A DNA stretch of 64,000 nucleotides. Source: Flavivirga algicola. GTDB lineage: Bacteria > Bacteroidota > Bacteroidia > Flavobacteriales > Flavobacteriaceae. The stretch is from positions 7,170-71,169 of the forward strand of contig NZ_JABBHF010000001.1 in the NCBI RefSeq assembly GCF_012910715.1, in the 5' to 3' direction. The position numbers were made by a program, and so were the translations under genes. Of the stretch, positions 35,467 to 45,160 are shown in pieces. The number at the start of each line of letters is the position of its first letter. The stretch's first letter is position 1. A model generated the notes under the pieces. The model saw only the letters and a program-made list of their open reading frames with translations. It did not search any database and had not been told where the DNA came from.

Positions 35467-36696
35467 CTAATTACCGAATCTATAATATCCGCATTTTAAA
35501 TAAGCACCTTCAGGGAAACTAATAGGGTGATCTATATCATGATATGTATTTAAAATATTTTCAAATGGTCGTGATTGATTATTTAATACGAATAGATTAA
35601 TATCAAAGAATGATTGTGCCTGGACCCTTGATGAGCAAGATGCTAAGACCAAAAGTCCTTTGCTAGCAGTTAGCTTGATTCCTAGTTCGGCTAATTGGGC
35701 ATACTTCTTCTTAGCCAATTCTATCTCGGAAGCTTGTTTTGCAAAGCTTGGAGGATCTATAACAACTACATCAAAAGTGATCTTGTTTTTTATGAGTTCT
35801 TTAAGCGATTTAAAAGCATCACCTGCAATAGTTTTATGTTTACCAATATAGTCGTTTAGTTTTCCATTTTGTAAGGCAATTTCTAGTGCTTGTTTACTTA
35901 TGTCTAAACTGGTTACCTCTTTCGCTCCATTGTATAATGCATGAACCGAAAATCCTCCCGCATAGGAAAAAACATCCAGAACTGTTTTACCTTTACTCCA
36001 AGCACCCACTTGCTTTCTATTAGCTCGATGGTCTAAAAAATAGCCTGTTTTATGACCTTTAATCACATTCGCTGAAAATTTCACATGATGTTCGATAAAC
36101 TGAACCACTTCGTTTTCCAGCACACCGTAAACCACATCGCCGTCTTTTAATTGATGGTTTTTAGGTTGTTGTAGCCCCCTACTTAAACGAATAACTATGG
36201 TGTAAGCGTTAGAAACTACTTGTAAACTTTTTAAAATAGATTCTAAATACGGTAGCCAAATTTCAGAATATAATTTTACTACTAAAACAGTGTCATAAAC
36301 ATCTGCAATTAAACCAGGAAACCCATCGTTTTCTCCAAATAATAAACGATAACTTGTCGTGTTTGTCTGTAATAGCTCAAATCGTTTTTTATAGGCCTCT
36401 TCTATTTTTTTATGAAAAAAATCAGCATTTATTTCTGCTTTTGAGGTACTACTATGAATTATTTTAATACGAATGGGTGAATCGGCATCATACAGGCCCA
36501 AGCCTATAACCTTGTTTTTATTTTTACTAAAGACAATTGCTAAATCTCCTGTTCTTGCTCCATCATTAATTTTAACGATACTATTTGAAAAAACCCAAGG
36601 GTGCTTTTTAATAACAAACTGTTCTCCTTTAGCATTAAGTTTTACAGCTAAACGTTTAGGTTGATAAGTGGATTTTATTTGTGATGAAAATGACAT
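35467..36696 (-). CDS. RlmI-type 23S rRNA (cytosine-C5) methyltransferase family
   Basis: 409 residues. The N-terminal PUA-like RNA-binding domain contains AVKLNAKGEQFVIKKHPWVFSNSI and DLAIVFSKNKNKVIGLGLYD. A central linker YRLLFGENDGFPGLIADVY precedes the Rossmann methyltransferase core: FLDHRANRKQVG, KTVLDVFSYAGGFSVHALYNGAKEV, SLDISKQAL and the catalytic VVIDPPSFAKQASE. This order matches RlmI/YccW and related SAM-dependent enzymes that modify 23S rRNA. The exact target base is not certain. It converges with the PepSY-like gene and is otherwise alone. Confidence 0.9.
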   Translation of the reverse strand: MSFSSQIKSTYQPKRLAVKLNAKGEQFVIKKHPWVFSNSIVKINDGARTGDLAIVFSKNKNKVIGLGLYDADSPIRIKIIHSSTSKAEINADFFHKKIEEAYKKRFELLQTNTTSYRLLFGENDGFPGLIADVYDTVLVVKLYSEIWLPYLESILKSLQVVSNAYTIVIRLSRGLQQPKNHQLKDGDVVYGVLENEVVQFIEHHVKFSANVIKGHKTGYFLDHRANRKQVGAWSKGKTVLDVFSYAGGFSVHALYNGAKEVTSLDISKQALEIALQNGKLNDYIGKHKTIAGDAFKSLKELIKNKITFDVVVIDPPSFAKQASEIELAKKKYAQLAELGIKLTASKGLLVLASCSSRVQAQSFFDINLFVLNNQSRPFENILNTYHDIDHPISFPEGAYLKCGYYRFGN

Positions 36697-36763
36697 GCCC
36701 TTACTATATTTCCATCAAAAGTATCAGTTTTATTGCGATTAAAAAATTATCACCTCACACTAA

Positions 36764-36807
36764 TAAAAAAACGCAACCAAGTGATAGATTATCAATTAGT
36801 TGCGTTT
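36764..36807 (-). terminator. Terminator of the T9SS type-A gene
   Basis: AAACGCAACCAA (36769-36780) and TTAGTTGCGTTT (36796-36807) form a 12-bp stem with one mismatch. On the minus strand it is followed by TTTTTTATTA. It lies 23 bp after the stop at 36830. The stem shares AAACGCAAC with the terminator at 38239. Confidence 0.8.
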
Positions 36808-36829
36808 GGATCAAAATAATTATTAACAG

Positions 36830-38026
36830 CTAGCTCTTTAAAATCTTTTTAACGACCTGATTTCCATCTATATTTATTTTCAAGAAATACAATCCATCTG
36901 GTAGATTTGAAATATCAACCCTGTTATGAGTCATTTCTGGGCTTATATTTATTTTTATGCCTTTTACATCAAACAAATCTACACTGTAATCTGAATGATT
37001 GCTTATAATATCCACAAAGTTTTTTGCTGGATTTGGAACTACCGATATGTTATTGGTTTGAGAATCGTTGGAGATAACATGTAGCACATTATTAGCAAAA
37101 ACGCGACTACTTCCTCCACTATAATTAAAGGCCAATAATTCATTCCAAATAAAATCTATAGTACTCTGAAAATTATCTTGTACTAAGGAATTTACTGTAT
37201 TGGGAATTGTATATGTAGACGGAGCTTTTTCTTCATAGACAGCCATATAAGTTATTAAACCAGCTAAAAAATAAAGGGTTGGTCTGCCGTGTGAAGCAGA
37301 ATCTTCGTATAAATCTAAAGCAGGTATTTGATCCAGGTTTGTTTCCGTTAACAATTTAGATATTATTGGGCCAACAGGAATCATTCTAATATTTTCATTT
37401 GGACGTGCGGCATGAACAAAATCCTGATATTCAATCCACCAATCATGAAAGGATCCCAATGTGCGTTCGTGATAATTTTCAAGATCCTCTGATGTTGGTG
37501 GAAATCCTTGATTATGATCTGTAAAAATGGCTAATTCTGGCCAATTCTCATAAATATAAGTAACAGCCCCTGGTTCCTGATTATCAATCCAATCTAAAAT
37601 AGTTAAAGTTGCAGACAAAGGTGATACATTACTATTATAATAATTAACGTTAGCGGGCTGACCTTGAATATGAGATCCTGCGGTTAACAAAAAAGTATCA
37701 AAATTTGCGTCAGTAAAGTTTTCTGTATCCGATTCCCAAGCTGGCGCTACATGATCAAACCCCCATTGAGAAATAGGAGGTAGATCATCATGCTGTTCTA
37801 AAAAACCATATTGCCCACTTACAGCAATAGAGTTTCCTGCTTCACCAGCTAAAAAGTGTAACCAATGCGGAACGGTCGTTTCATTACTCGGGGTCGATAT
37901 CGCTGGTGGATCATGTACAATAAGACTGTGGCCAAAAATATACATCGTTTTGTTTTGTTGTGCCATTGCTTTAGAACTAATAACAATGCATAAAAGTAGT
38001 AAGGGTAATTGTAGTAGGTGTTTCAT
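36830..38026 (-). CDS. Secreted SGNH-hydrolase-like protein with T9SS type-A sorting tail
   Basis: 398 residues. Signal peptide MKHLLQLPLLLLCIVISSKAMA. The catalytic-like N-terminal part has MYIFGHSLIVHDPP, which places a Ser in a G-H-S-L context, and a C-terminal D-x-x-H-like ASHGRPTLYFLAG, consistent with an SGNH/GDSL-type esterase on carbohydrate or lipid. After residue ~320 comes a type-A sorting domain: SVVPNPAKNFVDIISNHSDYSVDLFDVKG, RVDISNLPDGLYFLKINIDGNQVVKKILKS, the standard Por_Secre_tail. The protein should be exported by the type IX system and perhaps anchored. It is monocistronic with its own terminator. Confidence 0.8.
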   Translation of the reverse strand: MKHLLQLPLLLLCIVISSKAMAQQNKTMYIFGHSLIVHDPPAISTPSNETTVPHWLHFLAGEAGNSIAVSGQYGFLEQHDDLPPISQWGFDHVAPAWESDTENFTDANFDTFLLTAGSHIQGQPANVNYYNSNVSPLSATLTILDWIDNQEPGAVTYIYENWPELAIFTDHNQGFPPTSEDLENYHERTLGSFHDWWIEYQDFVHAARPNENIRMIPVGPIISKLLTETNLDQIPALDLYEDSASHGRPTLYFLAGLITYMAVYEEKAPSTYTIPNTVNSLVQDNFQSTIDFIWNELLAFNYSGGSSRVFANNVLHVISNDSQTNNISVVPNPAKNFVDIISNHSDYSVDLFDVKGIKINISPEMTHNRVDISNLPDGLYFLKINIDGNQVVKKILKS

Positions 38027-38231
38027 TTGGTTTTTATTTAATGATTTGGTTTTTTCAATATAACAGCCTCATTGCATAAACTCCTACCCCCTTTTTTAGT
38101 AAATCCCTATCACTAGAAATAGTGATTTTTATTACATTCTATTGAATAGATATAACAAACCAAATGGCTATGACAGATTTTTATGGAAATTTTTTCATCT
38201 CAATTGAATAACCATTCACCCCATTATTGAT

Positions 38232-38266
38232 AATAAAAAAACGCAACCTATAATGGTTGCGTTTTA
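38232..38266 (-). terminator. Terminator downstream of dnaK
   Basis: AAACGCAACC (38239-38248) and GGTTGCGTTT (38255-38264) form a perfect 10-bp stem with a 6-base loop. On the minus strand a T-run follows (TTTTTTTATTA). It is the first terminator after dnaK, about 140 bp past its stop, beyond the inserted repeats. Confidence 0.8.
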
Positions 38267-38324
38267 CTCCTTGCTTCAGTCTTTCGACTTCATAGTTTTT
38301 TATATTAAGATCCTTCTACTTATT

Positions 38325-38413
38325 TCGACTTCACTCAATACAAGTCGTTCAGGACAGGCTTATTTCACTTCTTCAAAGTCTACCCTTCGACTTCGCTCAG
38401 GACAAGCTACTTG
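38325..38413. repeat. REP-like repeats inserted at the 3' end of dnaK with a 17-bp duplication
   Basis: ACTTCTTCAAAGTCTAC occurs at 38367-38383 and again at 38414-38430, the latter coding for the DnaK tail. Between them is a 30-bp REP-like block (CCTTCGACTTCGCTCAGG followed by ACAAGC). Read on the minus strand, both copies encode VDFEEVK followed by a stop (TAG for the used copy, TAA for the downstream copy). A second block of the same kind (TTTCGACTTCACTC ... TCAGGACAGGC) lies at about 38328-38359. Related sequence is at 62811. Confidence 0.75.
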
Positions 38414-40317
38414 ACTTCTTCAAAGTCTACGTCTTCCACATCACTTCCTTCTTCTCCCTGTCCATTTTGACTAGCATCAGGTCCCGGAGCACCACCACCT
38501 TGTTGTGCTTCTGCAGCTTGCGCTTTATAGATCTCTTCACTTGCAGCTTTCCAAATCTCATTAATATTATCTAAAGCTGGCTGGATGGTTGCTAGATCTT
38601 TTGTTTCATAAGCTTTCTTCAATTCTTCTAACGCACCTTCAATCTTAGACTTATTATCTTCAGATAATTTATCACCAGACTCTTCCAATAATTTTTCTGT
38701 TTGGAAAATCATAGAATCGGCTTCATTTAATTTTTGAGCACTTTCTGCTGCTGCTTTATCTGCTTCTGCATTCGCTTCAGCATCCGCTTTCATTTTTTCA
38801 ATTTCTTCTTCCGTTAAACCAGAAGAGGCTTCAATTCTAATATCTTGTTTCTTACCAGTTGCTTTGTCTTCAGCACTTACTTTGATGATACCATTAGCAT
38901 CAATATCAAAAGTTACTTCAATTTGTGGTGTTCCTCTCCTTGCTGGTGGAATACCATCTAAATGGAAACGTCCAATAGTTTTATTATCCGCTGCCATAGC
39001 TCTTTCTCCTTGCAATACATGAATCTCAACTGATGGTTGATTATCTGCAGCCGTAGAGAATACTTGCGATTTTTTGGTAGGAATGGTTGTATTGGCTTCA
39101 ATAAGCTTTGTAAATACATTACCCATTGTTTCAATACCAAGTGATAGCGGCGTTACATCTAAAAGCAATACATCTTTTACATCTCCTGTTAAAACACCTC
39201 CTTGTATACCTGCTCCTAATGATACAACCTCATCTGGATTTACACCTTTACTAGGGGCTTTACCAAAGAACTTTTCAACAGCATCTTGCACAGCAGGAAT
39301 ACGTGTAGAACCACCTACTAAAATAACTTCATCAATATCACTTTTTGACAAACCTGCAGCTTTTAAAGCTGATTGACAAGGCTCTATTGTACGTTTTACT
39401 AAATCGTCTATTAATTGTTCAAATTTAGAACGTGTTAATGTACGCACTAAGTGTTTTGGCCCACTTGCTGTTGCCGTAATATATGGTAAGTTAATTTCTG
39501 TTTGTGCTGACGATGATAACTCAATCTTAGCCTTCTCTGCAGCTTCTTTTAAACGTTGTAAAGACATGGGATCTTCTCTTAAATCCATAGACTCCTCAGC
39601 TTTAAATTCGTCTGCTAACCAGTTAATGATTTTTTCATCAACATCATCACCACCTAAATGCGTATCTCCATCGGTAGATAATACTTCAAATACACCATCT
39701 CCTAATTCCAGGATAGATACATCATGGGTTCCACCACCAAAATCAAAAACAACTATTTTTTGATCTTGTCCTTTTTTATCTAGACCATAAGCTAAAGCTG
39801 CAGCCGTAGGTTCGTTTATAATTCTGCGAACTTTTAAACCAGCAATCTCACCAGCTTCTTTTGTTGCCTGACGCTGCGAATCGTTAAAATAAGCAGGAAC
39901 TGTAATCACAGCCTCATTAACATCTGCACCTAAATAATCTTCAGCTGTTTTCTTCATCTTTTGAAGAATCATAGCTGATAATTCTTGTGGTGTATATAAA
40001 CGACCATCAATATCTACGCGAGGTGTATCGTTATCTCCTTTTACTACTGTATATGGTACACGTTCTGCTTCTTTTTTAGATTCAGAGTATTTATTACCCA
40101 TAAAACGTTTGATAGAATAAACCGTTTTGGTTGGGTTTGTTACTGCTTGACGTTTAGCTGGATCACCAACCTTAATTTCTCCTCCTTCTACAAAAGCAAT
40201 CACAGATGGAGTTGTACGCTTACCTTCTGCGTTTGGGATTACAACAGGTTCGTTACCTTCCATTACAGAAACGCAAGAGTTGGTTGTTCCTAAATCAATT
40301 CCAATAATTTTACTCAT
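38407..40317 (-). CDS. dnaK: Molecular chaperone DnaK (Hsp70)
   Basis: 636 residues, full length. ATPase signatures: [17 protein letters not shown] at the N-terminus, [17 protein letters not shown] and [14 protein letters not shown]. The substrate-binding domain carries [17 protein letters not shown], and the C-terminal lid ends in a Gly/Gln/Asp-rich tail finishing EDVDFEEVK. DnaK, with DnaJ and GrpE, folds and protects proteins in an ATP cycle. dnaJ and grpE are not adjacent. It is divergent from sdaA across 183 bp. A repeat inserted exactly at its 3' end has duplicated the last codons, so the reading frame still ends in the family's usual acidic tail. Confidence 0.98.
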   Translation of the reverse strand: MSKIIGIDLGTTNSCVSVMEGNEPVVIPNAEGKRTTPSVIAFVEGGEIKVGDPAKRQAVTNPTKTVYSIKRFMGNKYSESKKEAERVPYTVVKGDNDTPRVDIDGRLYTPQELSAMILQKMKKTAEDYLGADVNEAVITVPAYFNDSQRQATKEAGEIAGLKVRRIINEPTAAALAYGLDKKGQDQKIVVFDFGGGTHDVSILELGDGVFEVLSTDGDTHLGGDDVDEKIINWLADEFKAEESMDLREDPMSLQRLKEAAEKAKIELSSSAQTEINLPYITATASGPKHLVRTLTRSKFEQLIDDLVKRTIEPCQSALKAAGLSKSDIDEVILVGGSTRIPAVQDAVEKFFGKAPSKGVNPDEVVSLGAGIQGGVLTGDVKDVLLLDVTPLSLGIETMGNVFTKLIEANTTIPTKKSQVFSTAADNQPSVEIHVLQGERAMAADNKTIGRFHLDGIPPARRGTPQIEVTFDIDANGIIKVSAEDKATGKKQDIRIEASSGLTEEEIEKMKADAEANAEADKAAAESAQKLNEADSMIFQTEKLLEESGDKLSEDNKSKIEGALEELKKAYETKDLATIQPALDNINEIWKAASEEIYKAQAAEAQQGGGAPGPDASQNGQGEEGSDVEDVDFEEVK

Positions 40318-40466
40318 AATATTTTATACTTTATTTGTGTTCAATGTTCTTGTTAAACTCGGTTTGTAATAGTCAATCATTATGCCATTTGAAAAATACT
40401 GACAAGCTGTCATTTATTGAATCGCATCTAAATAGAAAAAGGGACTTCTTTTGATTTGAAACCATT

Positions 40467-40474
40467 TATATTTG
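40467..40474 (+). promoter_or_regulatory. -7 box TATATTTG of sdaA
   Basis: Exact match to TAnnTTTG, 26 bases before the sdaA start codon. No well-spaced -33 TTTG was found, so only the -7 element is claimed. Confidence 0.4.
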
Positions 40475-40500
40475 CTTTACTATAACGATTTAACAATTTT

Positions 40501-41922
40501 ATGGAGTGTATTTCTGTTTTTGACATGCTAAAAATTGGTATTGGACCTTCTAGTTCCCATACTTTAGGCCCTTGGAGAGCCGCAGAGCGTTGGATTACGG
40601 AGTTAAAAGATACAGGTGAATTTGATAAAGTTGAATCTATTTCAGTTGATTTATATGGTTCTTTATCATTAACAGGTAAAGGGCATGCAACAGATTATGC
40701 CGTTATGCTTGGATTAAGTGGTTTTGACCCTGAAACGATTCCCACAGAAACCATTACTTCTATTATTTCTGAAATAAAAAAGACCAAAACATTAAACTTT
40801 AACAATGAAAAAACTATAGCTTTTAATATAGAAACAGATGTTGTGTTCCATAAAACCTTTTTACCGTTTCATTCAAACGGATTAACTTTTACTGCTTCCA
40901 TAAACGGGAAGCACATAAAATCGACTTTTTATTCTATTGGAGGGGGTTTTGTAGTTAAAGAAACCCTTGAAAACTCTAAGAAAAACTTTGAAATTAAGTG
41001 CTCTTTTCCCTACCCTATCGAAAAAGGCACGGAACTCTTACAATTTTGCGAGACCTTGAACAAACCCATCTCTGAAGTTGTTTTGGAAAACGAAAAATCG
41101 ATTCGTTCCAAAAAAGACATAAATAAAGAATTAAAGCGTATTTGGAATACCATGCTTGAATGCATGTACATAGGCTGCCACACAGAAGGAAGTCTTCCTG
41201 GTGGGTTAAATGTGAGACGTCGTGCTTTCGATATGCATCAGAGCTTAAAAGGTAGTACTACATATACAACCCCTGTTGAGTGGATTTATGCCATAAGAGA
41301 TACTGAAGTTAAGTTTCGACAAATCTTAAAATGGGTAAGTTGTTTTGCGCTTGCCGTAAACGAAGTTAATGCATCCCTGGGAAGAGTTGTTACTGCACCT
41401 ACAAATGGAAGTGCAGGAGTTATCCCAGCAGTTTTAATGTATTATTTGGTGATCGAAAATCATGATGCCAATTTTGAAGATATCAAGCGTTTTTTATTAG
41501 TCGCAGGAGAAATAGGGAGCATCTTTAAAAAGGGGGCTACAATTAGTGCTGCCATGGGGGGATGTCAAGCAGAAATAGGGGTATCATCGGCCATGGCTTC
41601 TGGAGCACTTTGCGAGCTTTTGGGAGGCACTCCAGAACAAGTGCTTGTTGCAGCAGAAATAGCTATGGAGCACCATTTAGGATTAACATGCGACCCTATT
41701 GGCGGATTGGTACAAATACCATGTATTGAACGTAATGCCATGGGGGCTATTAAAGCTATAAACGCTGCCGAAATGGCTTTGGATACGGATCCTAAAAATG
41801 CAAAAGTCCCATTAGATAAAGTCGTTTCAACCATGTGGGAAACTGCCAAAGATATGAATACCAAATACAAAGAAACCAGTGAAGGTGGTTTGGCGGTTGG
41901 AGTACATTTGAGTGATTGTTAA
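40501..41922 (+). CDS. sdaA: L-serine ammonia-lyase (iron-sulfur, single chain)
   Basis: 473 residues, alpha and beta domains fused as in SdaA. The N-terminal part has SVFDMLKIGIGPSSSHTLGPWRAA (Ser/His-rich active-site start) and SLTGKGHATDYAVMLGL. The C-terminal part carries RVVTAPTNGSAGVIPAVL, and candidate [4Fe-4S] cysteines in AAMGGCQAEIG, LGLTCDPIGGLVQIPC. The enzyme deaminates L-serine to pyruvate and ammonium through an oxygen-sensitive cluster. It is transcribed alone, divergent from dnaK. Confidence 0.96.
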   Translation: MECISVFDMLKIGIGPSSSHTLGPWRAAERWITELKDTGEFDKVESISVDLYGSLSLTGKGHATDYAVMLGLSGFDPETIPTETITSIISEIKKTKTLNFNNEKTIAFNIETDVVFHKTFLPFHSNGLTFTASINGKHIKSTFYSIGGGFVVKETLENSKKNFEIKCSFPYPIEKGTELLQFCETLNKPISEVVLENEKSIRSKKDINKELKRIWNTMLECMYIGCHTEGSLPGGLNVRRRAFDMHQSLKGSTTYTTPVEWIYAIRDTEVKFRQILKWVSCFALAVNEVNASLGRVVTAPTNGSAGVIPAVLMYYLVIENHDANFEDIKRFLLVAGEIGSIFKKGATISAAMGGCQAEIGVSSAMASGALCELLGGTPEQVLVAAEIAMEHHLGLTCDPIGGLVQIPCIERNAMGAIKAINAAEMALDTDPKNAKVPLDKVVSTMWETAKDMNTKYKETSEGGLAVGVHLSDC

Positions 41923-41949
41923 ACAAAATAACAAACTTTTCTTTAGAAA

Positions 41950-42240
41950 ATGCAAAAGATACTAACCATAGAAAAAATTATAAATATGGGTAATAAAAGA
42001 GGTTTAATATTTCTCCCTATGATACCTATTTCGTTCTTTAATAGCCATGAAATTCCAGAATATGCTGAATTGCGTCTACCTAATGGTTCTTTTGAAAAGA
42101 GAAAAATTATATTTACAATTCCTAGATTAAAATCAAAAGAAGAAGAAATTCAATATTTAATTATGTTGAAATCTGGAAGACAAGAAGACTTTTCACCTGG
42201 AACAGAAATTTGGTGTGAATTAACTAAAACGGCTAATTAG
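41950..42240 (+). CDS. Small protein of unknown function
   Basis: 96 residues starting MQKILTIEKIINMGNKRGLI. It has no signal peptide; the middle (FLPMIPISFFNSHEIPEYAELRL) is aromatic-rich, and the C-terminus reads LKSGRQEDFSPGTEIWCELTKTAN. A compact beta-rich fold is plausible. No family recognised. It starts 27 bp after sdaA and could be co-transcribed with it, but nothing else supports a functional link. Confidence 0.55.
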   Translation: MQKILTIEKIINMGNKRGLIFLPMIPISFFNSHEIPEYAELRLPNGSFEKRKIIFTIPRLKSKEEEIQYLIMLKSGRQEDFSPGTEIWCELTKTAN

Positions 42241-42278
42241 TTTTGACAAAGGACTAGTTCTAGATTACATTTACAAAC

Positions 42279-42845
42279 ATGTCAGTACATTCATCATTCC
42301 TAAAAATCCTAAGTTCAATAGGTTCTTTTTCCAAAGAAGAACAGCAACTACTAAAACAAGAGCTTCAACTTAAAGAATTGAAGAAAGATGACATTCTACT
42401 TAACGAAGGTGACATCTGCTCTTCTGCTTGTTTTGTGGTTTCTGGAAGTTTTTATCAATATTATACTGATACAGATCTTAATATCCACATTATTGACCTT
42501 AGTGTAGAAAATGATTGGGCCCTCAATCATAAAAGCTTTTCGTCTAGACAACCTTCAAAACATATCATTCAAGCTTTTGAAGACAGTATTATCTATAAAC
42601 TATCCATAGAATCTGCACATAAACTTATTGGCAAATCTCAGACGTTTTTACAATTAATGAGAATTCTAGAAGAATCTACTACCAGAGTGAGCTTTTTTGA
42701 TAATAACTACACTCCAGATGAAAAGTATGCTTACATACTGGAAAACAAACCTGAATTGCTTCAAACATTTCCTCAGAAGCTAATAGCATCTTACCTCAAA
42801 ATAACCCCTGAAACCTTAAGTAGAGTTAGAAAAAGACTTGGTTAA
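42279..42845 (+). CDS. Crp/Fnr-family transcription regulator
   Basis: 188 residues. A cyclic-nucleotide-binding-like beta-barrel (about 30-115): LKKDDILLNEGDICSSACFVVSGSFYQYY, then SVENDWALNHKSFSSRQPSKHIIQAFEDSIIYKLS. It ends in a shortened winged-helix: PELLQTFPQKLIASYLKITPETLSRVRKRLG, with the recognition helix TPETLSRVRKRL. It lacks Fnr cysteines. This short Crp type is very common in Bacteroidota as a stress or metabolic regulator. A small integral membrane protein gene follows after about 80 bp on the same strand and may be its target or partner. Confidence 0.88.
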   Translation: MSVHSSFLKILSSIGSFSKEEQQLLKQELQLKELKKDDILLNEGDICSSACFVVSGSFYQYYTDTDLNIHIIDLSVENDWALNHKSFSSRQPSKHIIQAFEDSIIYKLSIESAHKLIGKSQTFLQLMRILEESTTRVSFFDNNYTPDEKYAYILENKPELLQTFPQKLIASYLKITPETLSRVRKRLG

Positions 42846-42923
42846 ACGTATTTCTTGATTTGAATCAAGTGTTGATTCTACAACATCCATTGATATTTGC
42901 TTTTCACTAAAATATTATATTCA

Positions 42924-43559
42924 ATGGAAACAAATTTTCACAAAAGTACTGGAGTTTCGCTCCTCGTAGGATCTACCTTAGCCATAATTACAATGATACT
43001 TCACCCCTCTGGAGGAAGTATTGAATATCTTATTAAAATAGTTACTCCCATGAAATTTGCTCATGCATTAGCTATTTTATGCATACCATTTATTCTTTTT
43101 GGTTTTTATGGGGTATCTCTAAAATTATTAGGCAAATGGAAACTATCAATGTTGGCATTCTTAATTATTTCTTTAGCATTTATAGCTGCCATGTTAGCTG
43201 CCATTTTTAATGGTTTAGTGCTACCATCTTTTCTAGGTGAATTTTCTGAAAGTTTTGAGCAAAACTTAGACACTTTAGAGCTTATAACCCATTATAGTTT
43301 TGCTACTAATAAAGCTTTAGATTATGTGTTTATTGCTGGTATGTGCACTGCTATTGCTATCTATTCATTTATCATAATTCTGTTAGAACAATTATCAAAA
43401 TGGATTGGTTATTTAGGTATAATCATTTTAATTTCAACTATTATTGGAGCTATTACTGGGTTCGCATTTACTAATCTTGTAGGGTTTAGAGTTTTTGTTT
43501 TTAGTATTGTTGGTTGGATTTTATGCACAGGAGCGTCATTAATAAGGTCAAAAAATTAA
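42924..43559 (+). CDS. Small integral membrane protein, unknown function
   Basis: I choose the ATG at 42924 (METNFHKSTGVSLLVGSTLA) over an in-frame ATG at 42897. About 211 residues with about six hydrophobic helices (GSTLAIITMILHPSGGS, FAHALAILCIPFILFGFYGV, MLAFLIISLAFIAAMLAAIF, LGIIILISTIIGAITGFAFT and others). Charged residues are confined to loops; no catalytic motif is visible. Following a Crp gene on the same strand, it may be a regulated membrane protein. Function unknown. Confidence 0.65.
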   Translation: METNFHKSTGVSLLVGSTLAIITMILHPSGGSIEYLIKIVTPMKFAHALAILCIPFILFGFYGVSLKLLGKWKLSMLAFLIISLAFIAAMLAAIFNGLVLPSFLGEFSESFEQNLDTLELITHYSFATNKALDYVFIAGMCTAIAIYSFIIILLEQLSKWIGYLGIIILISTIIGAITGFAFTNLVGFRVFVFSIVGWILCTGASLIRSKN

Positions 43560-43635
43560 AAACTTTTAAGACAAAAAAATAAGCTTCTCAGACAAATTAT
43601 ATAAAACATATTTTATTTATCTTAACCTCTAAAAA

Positions 43636-44484
43636 ATGAATATTAAATCTATTGATTTATATGGGAAGCCTGTTTTTATTTTGATAACATTTGATAATCT
43701 GGTATCAATGCCAACACCAATGCCCGAAAATGAAGCGGCATTTGTATATACTTTAAAAGGTGCTTGTGTAAGTTATTCTGAAATAGAAGAAATTAAACTA
43801 AAAAAAGGCGATGCTATACTTGCTAAATGTGGCAATAGCTCGTTGAAAACATTTGCAGTTGATAAAAACCCAAAATATAGTGCCATTTCAATACGCTTTT
43901 ATAAAGATACTCTAGAAAACATTTATAAAGATACACCTGCCCCCTTTTATAAAATTAAAAGTGAAAATAATGTAGCAAATAGTGTTAAGTTAAATGTAAA
44001 TATGCTACTCAAACAATACCTTGAAAATCTCATTACTTATTTTAATAATACCGAACTTTTAACCGATGATCTTATAATATTAAAACTTAAAGAAGTTATT
44101 TTATTACTTTTAGAAACAGAGGACACATCCAAAGTTCAAAGTATAATGACCAATCTCTTTGAGAAAAAAACTTTTGAATTTAAAGAAATAGTAAAAGCCC
44201 ACATCTGTTCTTCTGTTAGCTTAGAAGAATTAGCCAGTTTAAACAACATGAGTCTTTCTACTTTTAAGAAAAAATTCAAGCGAATTTATAATGACACACC
44301 TAACAACTATATTATAAACAAACGAGTAGAAAAAGTTGCTGAATTATTACCCAAGTCAGAAGAACCAATTACCAATATCGCCTACGATTGTGAATTCAAA
44401 ACACTAGCACACATGTCCAGAGTTTTTAAAACTAAATATGGGGTATCTCCTTCTGAGTACCGATTAAACTTTTCAGACAAGTAA
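43636..44484 (+). CDS. AraC-family transcription regulator
   Basis: 282 residues. The N-terminal ~170 residues form a cupin-like sensor (GACVSYSEIEEIKLKKGDAILAKCGNSS). The C-terminal AraC HTH reads SVSLEELASLNNMSLSTFKKKFKRIYNDTPNNYIINKRVEKVAELL, ITNIAYDCEFKTLAHMSRVFKTKYGVSPSEYR. This is a typical ligand-sensing AraC regulator. A secreted SRPBCC protein and a serine hydrolase follow on the same strand, separated by about 65 and 165 bp, so a regulon of the three is plausible but unproven. Confidence 0.88.
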   Translation: MNIKSIDLYGKPVFILITFDNLVSMPTPMPENEAAFVYTLKGACVSYSEIEEIKLKKGDAILAKCGNSSLKTFAVDKNPKYSAISIRFYKDTLENIYKDTPAPFYKIKSENNVANSVKLNVNMLLKQYLENLITYFNNTELLTDDLIILKLKEVILLLLETEDTSKVQSIMTNLFEKKTFEFKEIVKAHICSSVSLEELASLNNMSLSTFKKKFKRIYNDTPNNYIINKRVEKVAELLPKSEEPITNIAYDCEFKTLAHMSRVFKTKYGVSPSEYRLNFSDK

Positions 44485-44548
44485 TAAAACTTCTCAGTTA
44501 AATCCCATTTTCATAACGCTATTATTTTTGAGTATCAAATTAAACGAT

Positions 44549-45160
44549 ATGAAAAATAACAGATTAAGCATCTTAACTCTAATAGGTGCATTATTTCTAT
44601 TTAATTTAACAGTTATGGCACAAAAGAAAAAAAAGTACAAGGAAATTAACATCATTAAAGCAAGTGACACTATAAATGTATCTGCAGACTCTCTATGGAA
44701 TATCGTTAAAAAGTTCGATAATGTGGGCGTATATTTTAGCGGTATTGACCATGCAGTTGGTAAAGGTGAACCTGAATTTGAAGGTGCTACCTGTAGTGAA
44801 CGCACCTGTTATGTAAATTTAAAAGGCTACAGTGAAATACATGAAAAGCTCACCCTATTTGATGAAGAAAAAAGAGAACTTGCTTATGAGCTTACTTCTG
44901 GTGCCCCAAGTTTTATGATATTTGCTGGTAACCATTGGACAATCAAAGAAATTAGCCCGAACCAATGTACGCTAAAGATGCATGCCTCCATACGTATGAA
45001 ACGGTTTATGGGTTTTCTGTTTGGGGGCAAATTGAAAAGAACCATTGAAAAGCAGCTACCGGAAGCGCTACAAGAGCTAAAAGTATATGCAGAAACAGGT
45101 GATGTATCTCAAGCTAAAAAAGAAAGGATGGTTAAATTGAAAAAGAAAAATATTTTTTAA
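44549..45160 (+). CDS. Secreted SRPBCC/START-fold protein
   Basis: I start at the ATG at 44549 (MKNNRLSILTLIGALFLFNL, signal peptide cut after VMA); an in-frame upstream start at 44528 only lengthens the N-terminus. About 203 residues. The lipid-binding helix-grip fold is suggested by NIIKASDTINVSADSLWNIVKKFDNVGVYFSGIDHAVG, CSERTCYVNLKGYSEIHEKLTLFDEEKRELAYEL and FAGNHWTIKEISPNQCTLKMH. SRPBCC proteins bind hydrophobic ligands. A basic C-terminal tail (KKERMVKLKKKNIF) follows. It lies after an AraC regulator gene on the same strand. Confidence 0.78.
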   Translation: MKNNRLSILTLIGALFLFNLTVMAQKKKKYKEINIIKASDTINVSADSLWNIVKKFDNVGVYFSGIDHAVGKGEPEFEGATCSERTCYVNLKGYSEIHEKLTLFDEEKRELAYELTSGAPSFMIFAGNHWTIKEISPNQCTLKMHASIRMKRFMGFLFGGKLKRTIEKQLPEALQELKVYAETGDVSQAKKERMVKLKKKNIF

